Source: a virus
Virus record (IMG/VR): IMGVR_UViG_3300025122_000121
Coordinates: 1 to 27,253 of that record
Length of the DNA: 27,253 nt
Strand: one strand, 5' to 3'
The notes beneath the pieces were generated by a model, which saw only the letters and a program-made list of their open reading frames with translations, searched no databases and was not told the DNA's origin. The translations under genes were made by a program, and so were the position numbers. Below are positions 1-8,300 of the stretch, one piece after another. Position 1 is the stretch's first letter, and each line of letters begins with the position of its first letter.

Positions 1-980
1 GATGGTTGGAACTTTTTCTCGTAGTCGTCTAACTTTAACGTATACCATGCGCCGGCGGAAGTCAAGCAATCAGATGACTTAATCGCATCAAACCAACTTT
101 CCTCATCACGGATCCCAACCTCGTTGCCCCAAAGAATCCGGAAAGCACAGGATCTACCTTGAGTTCCAAAGCGAGACTTTTCAAGTTTAACCTTAACCTC
201 CGAACCGATACGAAATCCCTTCTCATCTGTAACAAATGAAGACTTGGCTTTACGACCGGTGAGCCAAATACGCAGAGAATACGCATATATCATAGCTTTT
301 CCACCGGGAGTCATGTAAGGCGTAGTCATCGCAATCGATCTTGCGGCTGGTCCTTGTGGAATGTTTGTCTTCAATTGGTTGAGGACAATAAACGTTGCTT
401 GTTTATCGGCGATAGGAATCGTCAGCTTCGACATTCCCTTTGCTAGAATTCTCGCCTTCATTGCCATCGATGATTGAGGATTAAAATCGCCCTCAACATC
501 AGAAATTGCTGGTGTAAATGCGAGTGAATCCCAGATCAAAACTAGTTGTTCGTCAGTTGCTCCAAGTAACTCTTCGATTGTCTCCAGCACAAACTCGACG
601 GACGATGCTTGAACGTACATTAAACGGCTCAAATCGCAGTCTGCTGCCTCTAAAAAAGCTGGGTCGATTGCTGACTCGGAATCAAAATATACAACGAGCT
701 TCCCCTGTTTTTGAGCGTTTGCTGCGATCTGAGCGGCCATGTAAGATTTGCCTGTGGACTCTAATCCTGCGATCTCTGTGACCTTTCCGACAGGAATGCC
801 GGCGCGGTGACCCTTGCAAATAATAGAGTCAAGCCAGCGAGAGCCTGTTGGGATCCAATCTTTAACGGAGGTTGGATTGTCTCCGGTTAAGTCGTGCGCG
901 ACACTTCTGCCGGCTTTCTTGTTTACTAATTTCATTAGGTCTTGCATTGCTACACGACCTGCTTTTGCTTTCTTTGCCAT
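1..980 (-). CDS. RecA/UvsX-family recombinase, 3' end cut by window edge
   Basis: ATP-dependent strand-exchange protein that would coat single-stranded DNA and drive recombination-dependent replication and repair of the phage genome. About 326 residues are visible and the frame is still open at base 1, so the C-terminus is missing. The Walker A motif GLESTGKS is at residues 72-79, against GPESSGKT in bacterial RecA. A Walker B-like strand ends in Asp151 (LVLIWDS). NQLK near residue 201 matches the NQIR of RecA loop L2, followed by TPGGKAMIYAYSLRIWL, which aligns with the RecA TTGGNALKFYASVRL segment. The start is the ATG at 980, preceded by AGAGGG. It looks closer to bacterial RecA than to T4 UvsX in these motifs, but its place beside a gp32-like gene fits the UvsX role. 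It follows the lipoprotein gene and a hairpin, and I see no promoter of its own, so it is probably reached by read-through. Confidence 0.93.
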   Translation of the reverse strand, partial: MAKKAKAGRVAMQDLMKLVNKKAGRSVAHDLTGDNPTSVKDWIPTGSRWLDSIICKGHRAGIPVGKVTEIAGLESTGKSYMAAQIAANAQKQGKLVVYFDSESAIDPAFLEAADCDLSRLMYVQASSVEFVLETIEELLGATDEQLVLIWDSLAFTPAISDVEGDFNPQSSMAMKARILAKGMSKLTIPIADKQATFIVLNQLKTNIPQGPAARSIAMTTPYMTPGGKAMIYAYSLRIWLTGRKAKSSFVTDEKGFRIGSEVKVKLEKSRFGTQGRSCAFRILWGNEVGIRDEESWFDAIKSSDCLTSAGAWYTLKLDDYEKKFQP

Positions 981-993
981 GTGTCCCTCTTTG

Positions 994-1037
994 TTAAGAA
1001 AAGCGGCAGACTTTTCACCGGTCTGCCAGCGGCTTTT
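994..1037 (-). terminator. Hairpin with U-run between lipoprotein and recombinase genes
   Basis: On the minus strand GGCAGAC (1027-1021) pairs with GTCTGCC (1011-1005) around a nine-base loop, followed by GCTTTTCTTA. A-rich and T-rich flanks lie on both sides, so it could act in either direction. The U-run is short (four, then interrupted), so I expect partial termination. That would lower, but not abolish, recombinase expression from upstream promoters. Confidence 0.7.
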
Positions 1038-1042
1038 TTGTA

Positions 1043-1141
1043 TTACTCTGCGACAGCGGCGGTGTCTTCACCGGTGTCTTCGTCAGCGTCTCCGCATCCA
1101 CTCATTAGAGCGCATGCGGCGATCAGTACGGCGTACTTCAT
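1043..1141 (-). CDS. Small lipoprotein, 32 residues
   Basis: A 32-residue reading frame beginning MKYAVLIAACALMSGC. It has a Lys at position 2, a hydrophobic stretch, and a lipobox-like LMSGC that places the lipid-modified Cys at residue 16. The mature part would be a 17-residue, strongly acidic peptide containing a short EDTGEDT repeat. The start is well supported: the ATG at 1141 is preceded by AAAGGAGGG at good spacing. It is flanked by two terminator-like hairpins, so it forms its own small unit between the ssb-like and recombinase genes. Phage lipoproteins of this type often modify the host envelope, for example in superinfection exclusion (T5 Llp is a known case); that role is only an inference here. 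The Met at the -3 lipobox position is less usual than Leu, Val or Ile. Confidence 0.75.
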   Translation of the reverse strand: MKYAVLIAACALMSGCGDADEDTGEDTAAVAE

Positions 1142-1153
1142 AATCCCTCCTTT

Positions 1154-1193
1154 GGATAAAAATGTGGCAGAGTATTTTAGCCCCGCTCTGCCA
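1154..1193 (-). terminator. Rho-independent terminator after the ssb-like gene
   Basis: TGGCAGAG (1193-1186) pairs perfectly with CTCTGCCA (1172-1165) around a 13-base loop and is followed by CATTTTTAT. It lies 25 bases after the ssb-like stop codon and just before the ribosome binding site of the lipoprotein gene. Its arms resemble those of the hairpin at 994-1037. Confidence 0.8.
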
Positions 1194-1218
1194 TCGGTCC
1201 TAGACGCACCTAGTTAGA

Positions 1219-1989
1219 TCAGCCGCTCATCAATTCATCAAAGGCACGGTCTACATCACTTTTCTTACCAGTGGCACCGTACTTGGCTGTCTCAGAAGAG
1301 CGACTTTCAGCGGAAGAATTTCCGGAAAGCTGCTCATCCAAGATTGCGTCGACCTGGGATGCACTAAGACGATCAAATAGACCATCAAAGTCGGGCATAC
1401 GATCGAGGAGGGCGGGGATCGCATCTGCCTCTTCCAGGAGGGTGGACGTGTTTCGACGCATCTTCAGGTTTGTCTGAGGATATGCTCCAGGCTTGGTGGG
1501 CTTTGTATAGGTAAGGGTAATGTCCGTTCCCTCGTTGATGTCGGTAACATCACCATACTCGGGATCCAGAATGTATCCCAAAAGCAACTCGTAAGCCTGC
1601 TTTCCGTAGCCGTAGACTTTAATTCCCTCGTCTTCGCGGCCACGCACAACAACGGGCGAGAAATAGCGAGTGCGCACAAAGAGTGACTTTGCAAGCTTCT
1701 TGCTCTCCTCATCGTTCTTGTCTACTCCTTCGCGCCAGAGCGAAGAAGCAAATTCACAAATGGGGCAGTTTTCTCCAAAGTTGCGCTTTGGACACATAAT
1801 GCCACCACGATGCTCGCCCACATTATAGTGGAAGAACATTTCCTTAAGCGGATCGCCATCGTTTGTCGGCACGATCCGAATATCTGTATCGCCCTCATCT
1901 GGCTTGAACCAGGGTGAGTTTGCGTCCTTATTTCCTTCGCCGCGAAGGGTTGCGAGCTTCTTTCGCATTAGTTCCATATCAATTCCCAT
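1219..1989 (-). CDS. gp32-like single-stranded-DNA-binding protein, 256 residues
   Basis: Binds and protects single-stranded DNA at the fork and works with the recombinase. The zinc-binding subdomain typical of T4 gp32 is visible: His60, Cys66, Cys75 and Cys78 (CPKRNFGENCPIC), against His64, Cys77, Cys87 and Cys90 in T4. An acidic, low-complexity C-terminal region ending DRAFDELMSG matches the usual gp32 partner-binding tail. I chose the ATG at 1989, not the upstream TTG at 2070. The 1989 ATG has AACAGGAG at good spacing, and the 2070 codon lies within the -35 box of the gene's own promoter. At 256 residues it is somewhat shorter than T4 gp32 (301). A hairpin leader precedes it and a strong terminator follows it, so it is a monocistronic unit, consistent with high, separately controlled expression. 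Confidence 0.92.
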   Translation of the reverse strand: MGIDMELMRKKLATLRGEGNKDANSPWFKPDEGDTDIRIVPTNDGDPLKEMFFHYNVGEHRGGIMCPKRNFGENCPICEFASSLWREGVDKNDEESKKLAKSLFVRTRYFSPVVVRGREDEGIKVYGYGKQAYELLLGYILDPEYGDVTDINEGTDITLTYTKPTKPGAYPQTNLKMRRNTSTLLEEADAIPALLDRMPDFDGLFDRLSASQVDAILDEQLSGNSSAESRSSETAKYGATGKKSDVDRAFDELMSG

Positions 1990-2019
1990 TTTAGTTTTCT
2001 CCTGTTGTTGGGTAAAGTA

Positions 2020-2038
2020 AATCAAGCTTTCCTTGATT
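2020..2038 (-). promoter_or_regulatory. 5' leader hairpin of the ssb-like mRNA
   Basis: On the minus strand AATCAAG (2038-2032), loop GAAAG, CTTGATT (2026-2020) form a perfect 7-bp stem at or near the predicted 5' end of the transcript. Downstream CTTT could pair with loop bases AAAG. The rest of the leader to the start codon is A/C-rich and looks unstructured. T4 gene 32 mRNA has a 5' pseudoknot that nucleates gp32 binding for autogenous repression; a similar operator here is a hypothesis. Confidence 0.45.
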
Positions 2039-2041
2039 CCT

Positions 2042-2070
2042 ATTGTATAACACTCAACGTAGCTTGTCAA
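2042..2070 (-). promoter_or_regulatory. sigma70-type promoter for the ssb-like gene
   Basis: The -35 TTGACA (2070-2065, perfect) and the -10 TACAAT (2047-2042, five of six) are separated by exactly 17 bases. Transcription should begin near 2035, giving a leader of about 45 bases before the ATG at 1989. It overlaps the last codons of the upstream tubulin-like gene. It is the only convincing host-type promoter I found in the window. Confidence 0.85.
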
Positions 2071-2906
2071 GTGTATTCTTGTATTGCGTTAGTGTGGGCA
2101 ACGCAGAGCCCAAAGTCATCGTGTTCTGTTTCATAGATTGCATATGAAATCTTGCGAAATGCATTTCGAGGTTTCTCTTTGAGCATGTCGACAATTCTTT
2201 TATGTAATCCTCCTTCGTTTTCTAATCTGTTTTTGTTTATACATAGATAATAACATATGTCTCGATCCATGTCAAGCTTATAAAGCCATTTTTCTTCAAG
2301 ATTTTTTATATCTAAAGCTCCATAAGTTCTGATACGGCTGATATCTAATGGCTTTGCAACTATTCCAATTTCTGGCTCTGCATGATTGAAATAGTTTACA
2401 TAGTGAACTGTCGAAAAAATTGAATCATTAATCATATCATAATACTTTTTAATTGGAATGTCTCCAATTGTTTTTTCAATCAGAACATTAGATAAAAGAG
2501 TAATGGAATTAAATAAACCTGAACGTGCGTATTCCTGCAAAATACTAAATACAATCTTGTCTAAAGCTTTTGGAAGGCCGGTCATTAGTTCGGAATCGGG
2601 TTGAATAAAAAAGACATCTATCTTTTTATCTTTAATTTGCTGTAAGATTCCCAACGAATAATTCGAGCTAAAGGATGAGCCTACAACAAAAATCTGTATG
2701 TGATCGTCAGTTGAGTCTAAAAATTTACCTACATTTGGAATATTGGCCTCGTACTCTTCTGGTGTTTCGTATGTTTTTAATTTGAATTTATATTTCGAAT
2801 TTCTCTCGATCTTGTCATTCATAAGATAAACACTGTAGTTTTTTGTTTGTTTGAATTTCTCGGCAATCTTTGAGGCAGCATTACCTAAGCCAATAATTGA
2901 GATCAC
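2067..2906 (-). CDS. Divergent tubulin/FtsZ-like protein, 279 residues
   Basis: The N-terminus reads SIIGLGNAASKIAEKF (residues 3-18), which resembles the first nucleotide-binding loop of the tubulin/FtsZ/CetZ family (G-x-G-x-A/C-G-x-x-I). Residues 71-90 (VVGSSFSSNYSLGIL) occupy the place of the tubulin signature loop GGGTGSG but lack its glycines. Residues 123-144 (LQEYARSGLFN...SNVLIE) resemble the FtsZ helix and strand that end in the conserved Asn-containing loop. EIGIVAKPLDISRIRT (179-194) resembles the position of the FtsZ catalytic loop without its usual acidic pattern. If the fold is right, nucleotide hydrolysis may be lost or altered. The start is GTG at 2906, overlapping the polymerase stop as GTGA. 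A plain Rossmann-type protein is the main alternative. Jumbo-phage PhuZ is the known phage tubulin, but this protein is not obviously PhuZ. Confidence 0.5.
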   Translation of the reverse strand: MISIIGLGNAASKIAEKFKQTKNYSVYLMNDKIERNSKYKFKLKTYETPEEYEANIPNVGKFLDSTDDHIQIFVVGSSFSSNYSLGILQQIKDKKIDVFFIQPDSELMTGLPKALDKIVFSILQEYARSGLFNSITLLSNVLIEKTIGDIPIKKYYDMINDSIFSTVHYVNYFNHAEPEIGIVAKPLDISRIRTYGALDIKNLEEKWLYKLDMDRDICYYLCINKNRLENEGGLHKRIVDMLKEKPRNAFRKISYAIYETEHDDFGLCVAHTNAIQEYT

Positions 2907-4078
2907 AGCTTTATCTCGTTTAGATTATAATAATCTTTTCCTGCTCTAAAGTTTGACAAATAACCATCTTCAAACGCCTCTCTAATTCCCACCACAATGC
3001 CCCTATCTTCATCTGCATAATCAATCACAATTTCATCGTGTACGATATGTGAAATGAATGATTTTTTACCTTCAAGCATTTGATCAATTAAAACTGCCTT
3101 TGACAATACGCGATCTGCCGTTGTGCTTTGGATTAAGTAGTTTAAGGCCTTTCTCTGTTCCACTTTAATTTTGCGTCCATACGGAGTATGAATATGGCCA
3201 TCTATGTAGTATTTGTCAAGAACTTTCTTGCGATCGTAATAGTCTGATTCGATATCATTTGATTCTGGATTATATAGCCATGCGAAGAAATATAGCTTTG
3301 CTTCCTCGCGTGTCATTTCTAAGTCATTGATAATATTCTGAATATTCCATTCATGAATATCATATTCTGGCTGCTCTTGTCCGCTTAAATCTAATAATGT
3401 ACGAATTTCTGCGCCGTTATAATCAAGGCTCATCATAAGATCATTATGAGGCTTGATCACTCTTCGCAGCTCTTTCTTGAGAGTTAACATCGGGAACGAT
3501 TCAGGATGAGTGGTGAGCCTTCCTGTGATTGTTCCAAACATATTGTAATCAATCGTCTTATAGTTCTTCATGAGTTCTTGAATTTTTTGACGGTTCATAG
3601 AAGAATAAAACAGGTGCTTACAATCTTCGCTATTAAGATTAAGCTTCTGATAGCGAATCTTGTGTAAAAGCTTATATACGCCATCGAGATGTTCGTAATT
3701 ATCGGGCCTTTCATAAATCTCAAAAACGTGTTCTGTTACTTTATTTTTAATCTCGCAAAAACGTACAAGAAAATCATGAGGAATTAAATCAAACGCACAA
3801 TGATCCATCATGTTAACTTTTGCGATCTTGAAAGACTTGATGTATGCTCTCATTTTTCTTTGAACAGCTTGAAGCTCGTTACATAAATCTTCTGGGCAGC
3901 AATCAGTAATGGTGCGCCCTCCAGCGCGGATCCAGGCGTATTCCACATCAGGATCTGCAATGGAAGCACTATAGCGCCATGTCTTTGTTAAATCTGTTGG
4001 AAAATCATCAAACGATAACTTGCCGTCTGTATAAATTCCAATGCATTCTGACTTATCGTCAAGTGCTTGAAAAATCAA
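2903..4078 (-). CDS. Compact family A DNA polymerase, 391 residues
   Basis: Template-directed DNA polymerase of the Pol I/T7 type. TGRL (185-188) is the thumb-palm signature. DYNGAEIR (219-226) is motif A with catalytic Asp219. Arg257, Lys261, Phe265 and Tyr269 have the exact i+4 spacing of E. coli Arg754, Lys758, Phe762 and Tyr766 in the O-helix. NYLIQSTTADR (313-323) matches NYxxQGTAAD, and HDE (347-349) is motif C. The position equivalent to E. coli 762 is Phe. The usual O-helix FGxxYG reads FAWLYN, which is degenerate. There is no 3'-5' exonuclease domain, and the first 150 residues are not recognisable, so the protein is far shorter than T7 gp5 (704). The start is TTG at 4078, supported by GGAGGT just upstream and a TTGA overlap with the preceding gene. 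Proofreading, if any, would come from another gene. Confidence 0.9.
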   Translation of the reverse strand: MIFQALDDKSECIGIYTDGKLSFDDFPTDLTKTWRYSASIADPDVEYAWIRAGGRTITDCCPEDLCNELQAVQRKMRAYIKSFKIAKVNMMDHCAFDLIPHDFLVRFCEIKNKVTEHVFEIYERPDNYEHLDGVYKLLHKIRYQKLNLNSEDCKHLFYSSMNRQKIQELMKNYKTIDYNMFGTITGRLTTHPESFPMLTLKKELRRVIKPHNDLMMSLDYNGAEIRTLLDLSGQEQPEYDIHEWNIQNIINDLEMTREEAKLYFFAWLYNPESNDIESDYYDRKKVLDKYYIDGHIHTPYGRKIKVEQRKALNYLIQSTTADRVLSKAVLIDQMLEGKKSFISHIVHDEIVIDYADEDRGIVVGIREAFEDGYLSNFRAGKDYYNLNEIKL

Positions 4079-5322
4079 TAACCACCTCCGGTCATAACAC
4101 CCTCATAAGTTGATTCTGTGGTGCCAGAATCTAATCCTTCTTGTTCTGCTTTCATTTTATTGATTGCCTTTATAATATAACTCAATGAGCCTCGATAGTC
4201 AAACATTTTATTTAAAATAGATTCAAAAATTGCAATAGTTGTGCCTTTGCCGTGTGTTCGATAAACCTGAATTGCTTCCGAGATTAATCTATTTTTTTCA
4301 GCATCAGTAAATTTTGATTCTTCTTCCATAAAACGAATATTAAAATAAAGCTTCAAAAAATATTCCTCACCAAAAATCTCGTCAAGACTTTCACTAGTAT
4401 ATTCAACAGGAGTAATTATCCTCCGAGTACACCCATCATCAAATGTTGCCTGAGTTGGTTTTATCGTGTTATATAGCCTTAATAAATCAAATTTAAGCTT
4501 ATTAAAATATCCATAGGCAGGCGATCGGTATAGCGTCATAAATACGGAATATATATTTGGCATCTTATACTTAGCAGCATAGCTTAACATAGAAACAGTA
4601 TCTAAATCAGCCACCAGTCGCCATGGCGCATTCATGTCAATCATGAACCCATATGTATTACAAGTATTTGCATAAAAATCCCAATTTTTACTATTAACAA
4701 ATTGTTGTATTTTTTGATCATCATTAGAGTGCTTTAAGTCTGCGATTTCAATTACAAGACCCGATACGGACAATGGGCATAGTCTACTTTTAATGAAAGC
4801 CGGCATCGTGAATGGCAATTTACTATTTGTGGTTGCCTCTAAATATGAATTTAAAGCATTGATGAATTGTTCAAAATTTATTATATTTGAATTCTCTTGT
4901 CTAAAAGCAGCTGCAACGGATTTAAAATAAGCCCTTGCATAGTTTGTGTATAATACTGTTGGATCTTCGTATGCCTTGTAAACCTTTAAGTCACTCATGT
5001 ATTGATCGTCTTTATCTATTAATCCCATTCTCGCATGTTTTCTGAATCGTTGGGCCATGGCTTCAAAGTTGTCTACTACAAAATTTACTGCTTTCAAGTC
5101 TTCTTTGTTTGTTTTACCGGTAAACCTTTTTAAACCTTTTTGAGATTTAAATATCATGGGAACGGAATCAACACTCACTCTTCCATATAAATATTTTTCA
5201 CCAAAATGAAAATTGACCACATTTTTTGGACTAAGCCTTGCCATATCACCATAATAAATAATTTTTTTATTAAAGATTTGAGCTATCTCTTCGCTATTGC
5301 TTTCTTTATAATATATTGACAT
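4075..5322 (-). CDS. Unknown protein, 415 residues, coupled to DNA polymerase
   Basis: I do not recognise this protein. It is rich in Tyr, Asn, Lys and Phe, has no signal peptide or membrane segment, and looks like a soluble globular protein. The most distinctive stretch is around residues 185-245, with LCPLSVSGLVIEIADLKH, a Trp-Asp-Phe-Tyr cluster, then GFMIDMNAPWRLVADLD. The end is Gly-rich (TGGGY). The ATG at 5322 follows AGGA at eight bases. Its stop overlaps the polymerase start by four bases, and the polymerase ribosome binding site lies inside its last codons, so the two are translationally coupled. It could be a replication accessory factor or the last of the virion proteins, since it sits exactly at the module boundary. 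Base composition is visibly more A+T-rich than the tail genes. Confidence 0.8.
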   Translation of the reverse strand: MSIYYKESNSEEIAQIFNKKIIYYGDMARLSPKNVVNFHFGEKYLYGRVSVDSVPMIFKSQKGLKRFTGKTNKEDLKAVNFVVDNFEAMAQRFRKHARMGLIDKDDQYMSDLKVYKAYEDPTVLYTNYARAYFKSVAAAFRQENSNIINFEQFINALNSYLEATTNSKLPFTMPAFIKSRLCPLSVSGLVIEIADLKHSNDDQKIQQFVNSKNWDFYANTCNTYGFMIDMNAPWRLVADLDTVSMLSYAAKYKMPNIYSVFMTLYRSPAYGYFNKLKFDLLRLYNTIKPTQATFDDGCTRRIITPVEYTSESLDEIFGEEYFLKLYFNIRFMEEESKFTDAEKNRLISEAIQVYRTHGKGTTIAIFESILNKMFDYRGSLSYIIKAINKMKAEQEGLDSGTTESTYEGVMTGGGY

Positions 5323-5341
5323 ATTCTGTTTCCTAAATCCT

Positions 5342-8300
5342 TTAACTAGTAATTAAGGCTATCGTGTCTCTGAAAAAGCCCATGACTCCACCTTCTTGCT
5401 GCTGAACTTCCCCAAAAGCACCTTCGGTGCCTTCGCCGGTCCACCCAGATGATGCGTTTTTGCGCCAGTCGGCTGAACATTTGTTATATCCAGCAGCATT
5501 ATCGCCGGCTAGCAAGTTGGCTTCCTTGCCTTCTTTTTCTTCTTTTTCGGCAGATTTTTCAATGGAGTTTACCCACTTTGCTTCGATTTCTGTTTCAGCT
5601 ATACCGGGACCAAAAACATGGGTTGAGCGATAAACCATACAATAACCTCCAATGCCATATTCAGATAAATCATAAACGCCGCCACCATAAGAAGACATGT
5701 TGGGAGCAAATCCTAAAGGTTCGACAAATATATATGTTCCAGGAAACACCTGAACATTGGCAAAAGTTTTAGCCGTTACATCATAAACTACTCTTAATTG
5801 TTTTAATCCATCATAGCCGTCCTGTTCAAACCTAACTTCGGCGAGGCCCTTTGAGTCTGTTTTTGTAAGATTGATCTTCTTTATTATCCCATTTGGTTGT
5901 CCTAACATATAGTGAAAAATACCAACCCGTTCATCTAATGCCCTGATGCCTTTCATTTTTTCAAGCGGTTGAGTTCTTCCAGCAAAAAATGCTAAATAAT
6001 TAATTTCACTCTCCGTTGTTCTTTCAGCTATTGGGCTATCTGAGGGCCCATGTACATTTAAAAAGGGTTGGCGCCACCATTCGTGAAGAAAAACATGAGA
6101 AGCGGCTTCCTTCTGATTATTATCATATTGAAGTATTGCTGCAGTAAATTCGTCTCTTGTGGGGCCCTTGCTATCCTGGTATCTCTGAGGATATGACGTT
6201 AGAGCTGCTTGCTGTACTCTTATTTTTTGTTTAACTGATATAGCATAGCAATCGTCGCTATTCAAAAAGTTTTTAATTAAATTATTAAATAAATCATTTA
6301 AAAATTTTGCTAACGGATAAACGCTTTCATTTTTTTTTGCCAGATTATTGGTTAACCATCCAATAAAATATTTTAATGCAATGGGTATGTCACCCATAGA
6401 TGCAAAGAAAGACTCACTAACATTAGCAGGATTAATAACCTCGAAAGGGCCCAAAAGACATCTAAATCTTTCAAATTGTTTTTTAAATTTTACATATTTA
6501 TCTTTTTCTACTTCTCGATCGCATTCCACCGTATTTTCTGTTAACTCATCAATAATGGGCGGCATTTTTTCTAAGGCCTCGTCAATTTGTTCTAAAATAA
6601 CATCTACCAGATCACTAACGTAAAAAAACGGCAAACTTTCACTATTTGGATTTGTGACAGCTAAAGCAGCCTCAAGGCCTTTCTTTTCGGTGCCTTCCAG
6701 TCCGGAGGCACCATAATTTTCTAATGCGCCGTGGACTAAAGTTTCCCAGTCCTCTTGTGTGGATTCGCTGTCTCTTATTAAGTCCCCTACATCAAAATTA
6801 GTCATTTCCGCAAAAGGGCCAAATTTTGTAAAACGCTGTATTTGTTTATATGGAATATTAATATATTTTATTTTATTTCTTCTTAATAATCTTGCAACCA
6901 CAGATTGTACACTTGTGCGCTTCTCTTCTAAAACTTCTTCTGCAAAAGATTCTTTAATCTTGTTAATTTCATCTGCCTCGCATTCTGCTCTCCATTTTTT
7001 CATCTGCAATCTTCGATGAGTCTGTTGCTTGATAATATCCACATCTGAAAAAATATTAAAGAGACCTTGATCGAAAAAATCTTCAACATAAGCTAGATAG
7101 TTAATTGTAAGTGTAACACGCCCCATGTCATCAAAAGCAAAATCATGAACGGTCGGCGTAAGGTTTAAAGTTACATAAGAATTATATATTGCGTCTTTTT
7201 GTGCTTGTGTCAAAAATGCATCATTGGACGGTCGAGCATATCCTACAACTGCTTTTAATCTAAAATTAAGTTTTGAAAGATTTTCATTTTCTTCATAAAC
7301 TGATTTTCTACATCCATATTCTCCCGATTCTAGCTTCTCTCCTCCTACAGCCAACTTAGAGCCCCCTGTCTTTAAGGCTAGATCAACATAACGCCAACCA
7401 CCTCTATCTTTTAGTAGATCATCAAAACTATTAGAAAAGATTACCAATTTGGCTTTAATACTCTTTTTTGCAGCAAATGGATTGCTACCATCATATACGA
7501 ACAAAAACTTTTTAATTCCAACTCCAGCACCTCGCTTATTCTTATCAGAAAGGGCATCAGCGATATCTTTGCTGCTTTGTTCAAAAGGTATTTCTCGTTG
7601 TTGTTCGACTGTACCGGCGCCATATTCTATCTTAAATAGACGTATCATTGGTTGTAAATGTCCCAACTTGTGAGGCTCGATTTTAAATAATTCAGCTTGT
7701 GTTGGGTTTTGTGTAAGTCTATTTATAAAACCATACGGATCTCCTGACGCCATAACACATGCATTTGCGGTAATGCCGCCGTCTTCGCCGGCCGCTTTTC
7801 CTCTAGCGTGATATGGCAAACGTTTTGCGTGTGCGACACCTCCTTCGAATTCTGTCCTTTTGGCAGCTTCATATTTGTTTTCTATTTTGTTTACTTTATA
7901 GTCTATGAATTCATTAATGAAAGAAAGCAAAAAGCACTGTTCCCTATAGAGAATGCGGCGTCCGTATTCGCTAGTTATGAGAATTTCTCCGAGACCATGC
8001 TCTTGCGATGCTTTATTGTGTTCCTCTTGCTTTCTTTTGCCGCGATCGGTACAGCCCTCGGCCGATACCGTCTTTCCTGTGGGGCCCTCAAGTCGAGTAT
8101 CTCCGCGGGCCCATCTACAATAAAAGTTTAACGCTATTTCTGCAGCATCAATCGGCCCAGTAACTTCTTGCTCAATATCTCGCAACATCTTAAGAAATGC
8201 GCCATCATAACCGTCTGTTATTTCTTGAATGCAGCGCGAGTTTTCTTCTATCTTATCTAAAAGTGTGCCGGCTTCAAGCATTTTCTCTCTCATCACCCGC

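Noticed and set aside
1076-1110. Short direct repeat in the lipoprotein gene (GAAGACACC twice) as a mobile or CRISPR-like element
   Set aside because: Only two copies and in frame, encoding EDTGEDT; simple coding repeat.
1990-2070. Upstream TTG start extending the ssb-like protein by 27 residues
   Set aside because: This TTG lies in the -35 box of the gene's own promoter and the extension has no ribosome binding site; the ATG at 1989 does.
2385-2400. GAAATAGT near 2390 as a fifth late-promoter copy
   Set aside because: It differs from the box and lies inside the tubulin-like gene with no gene start nearby.
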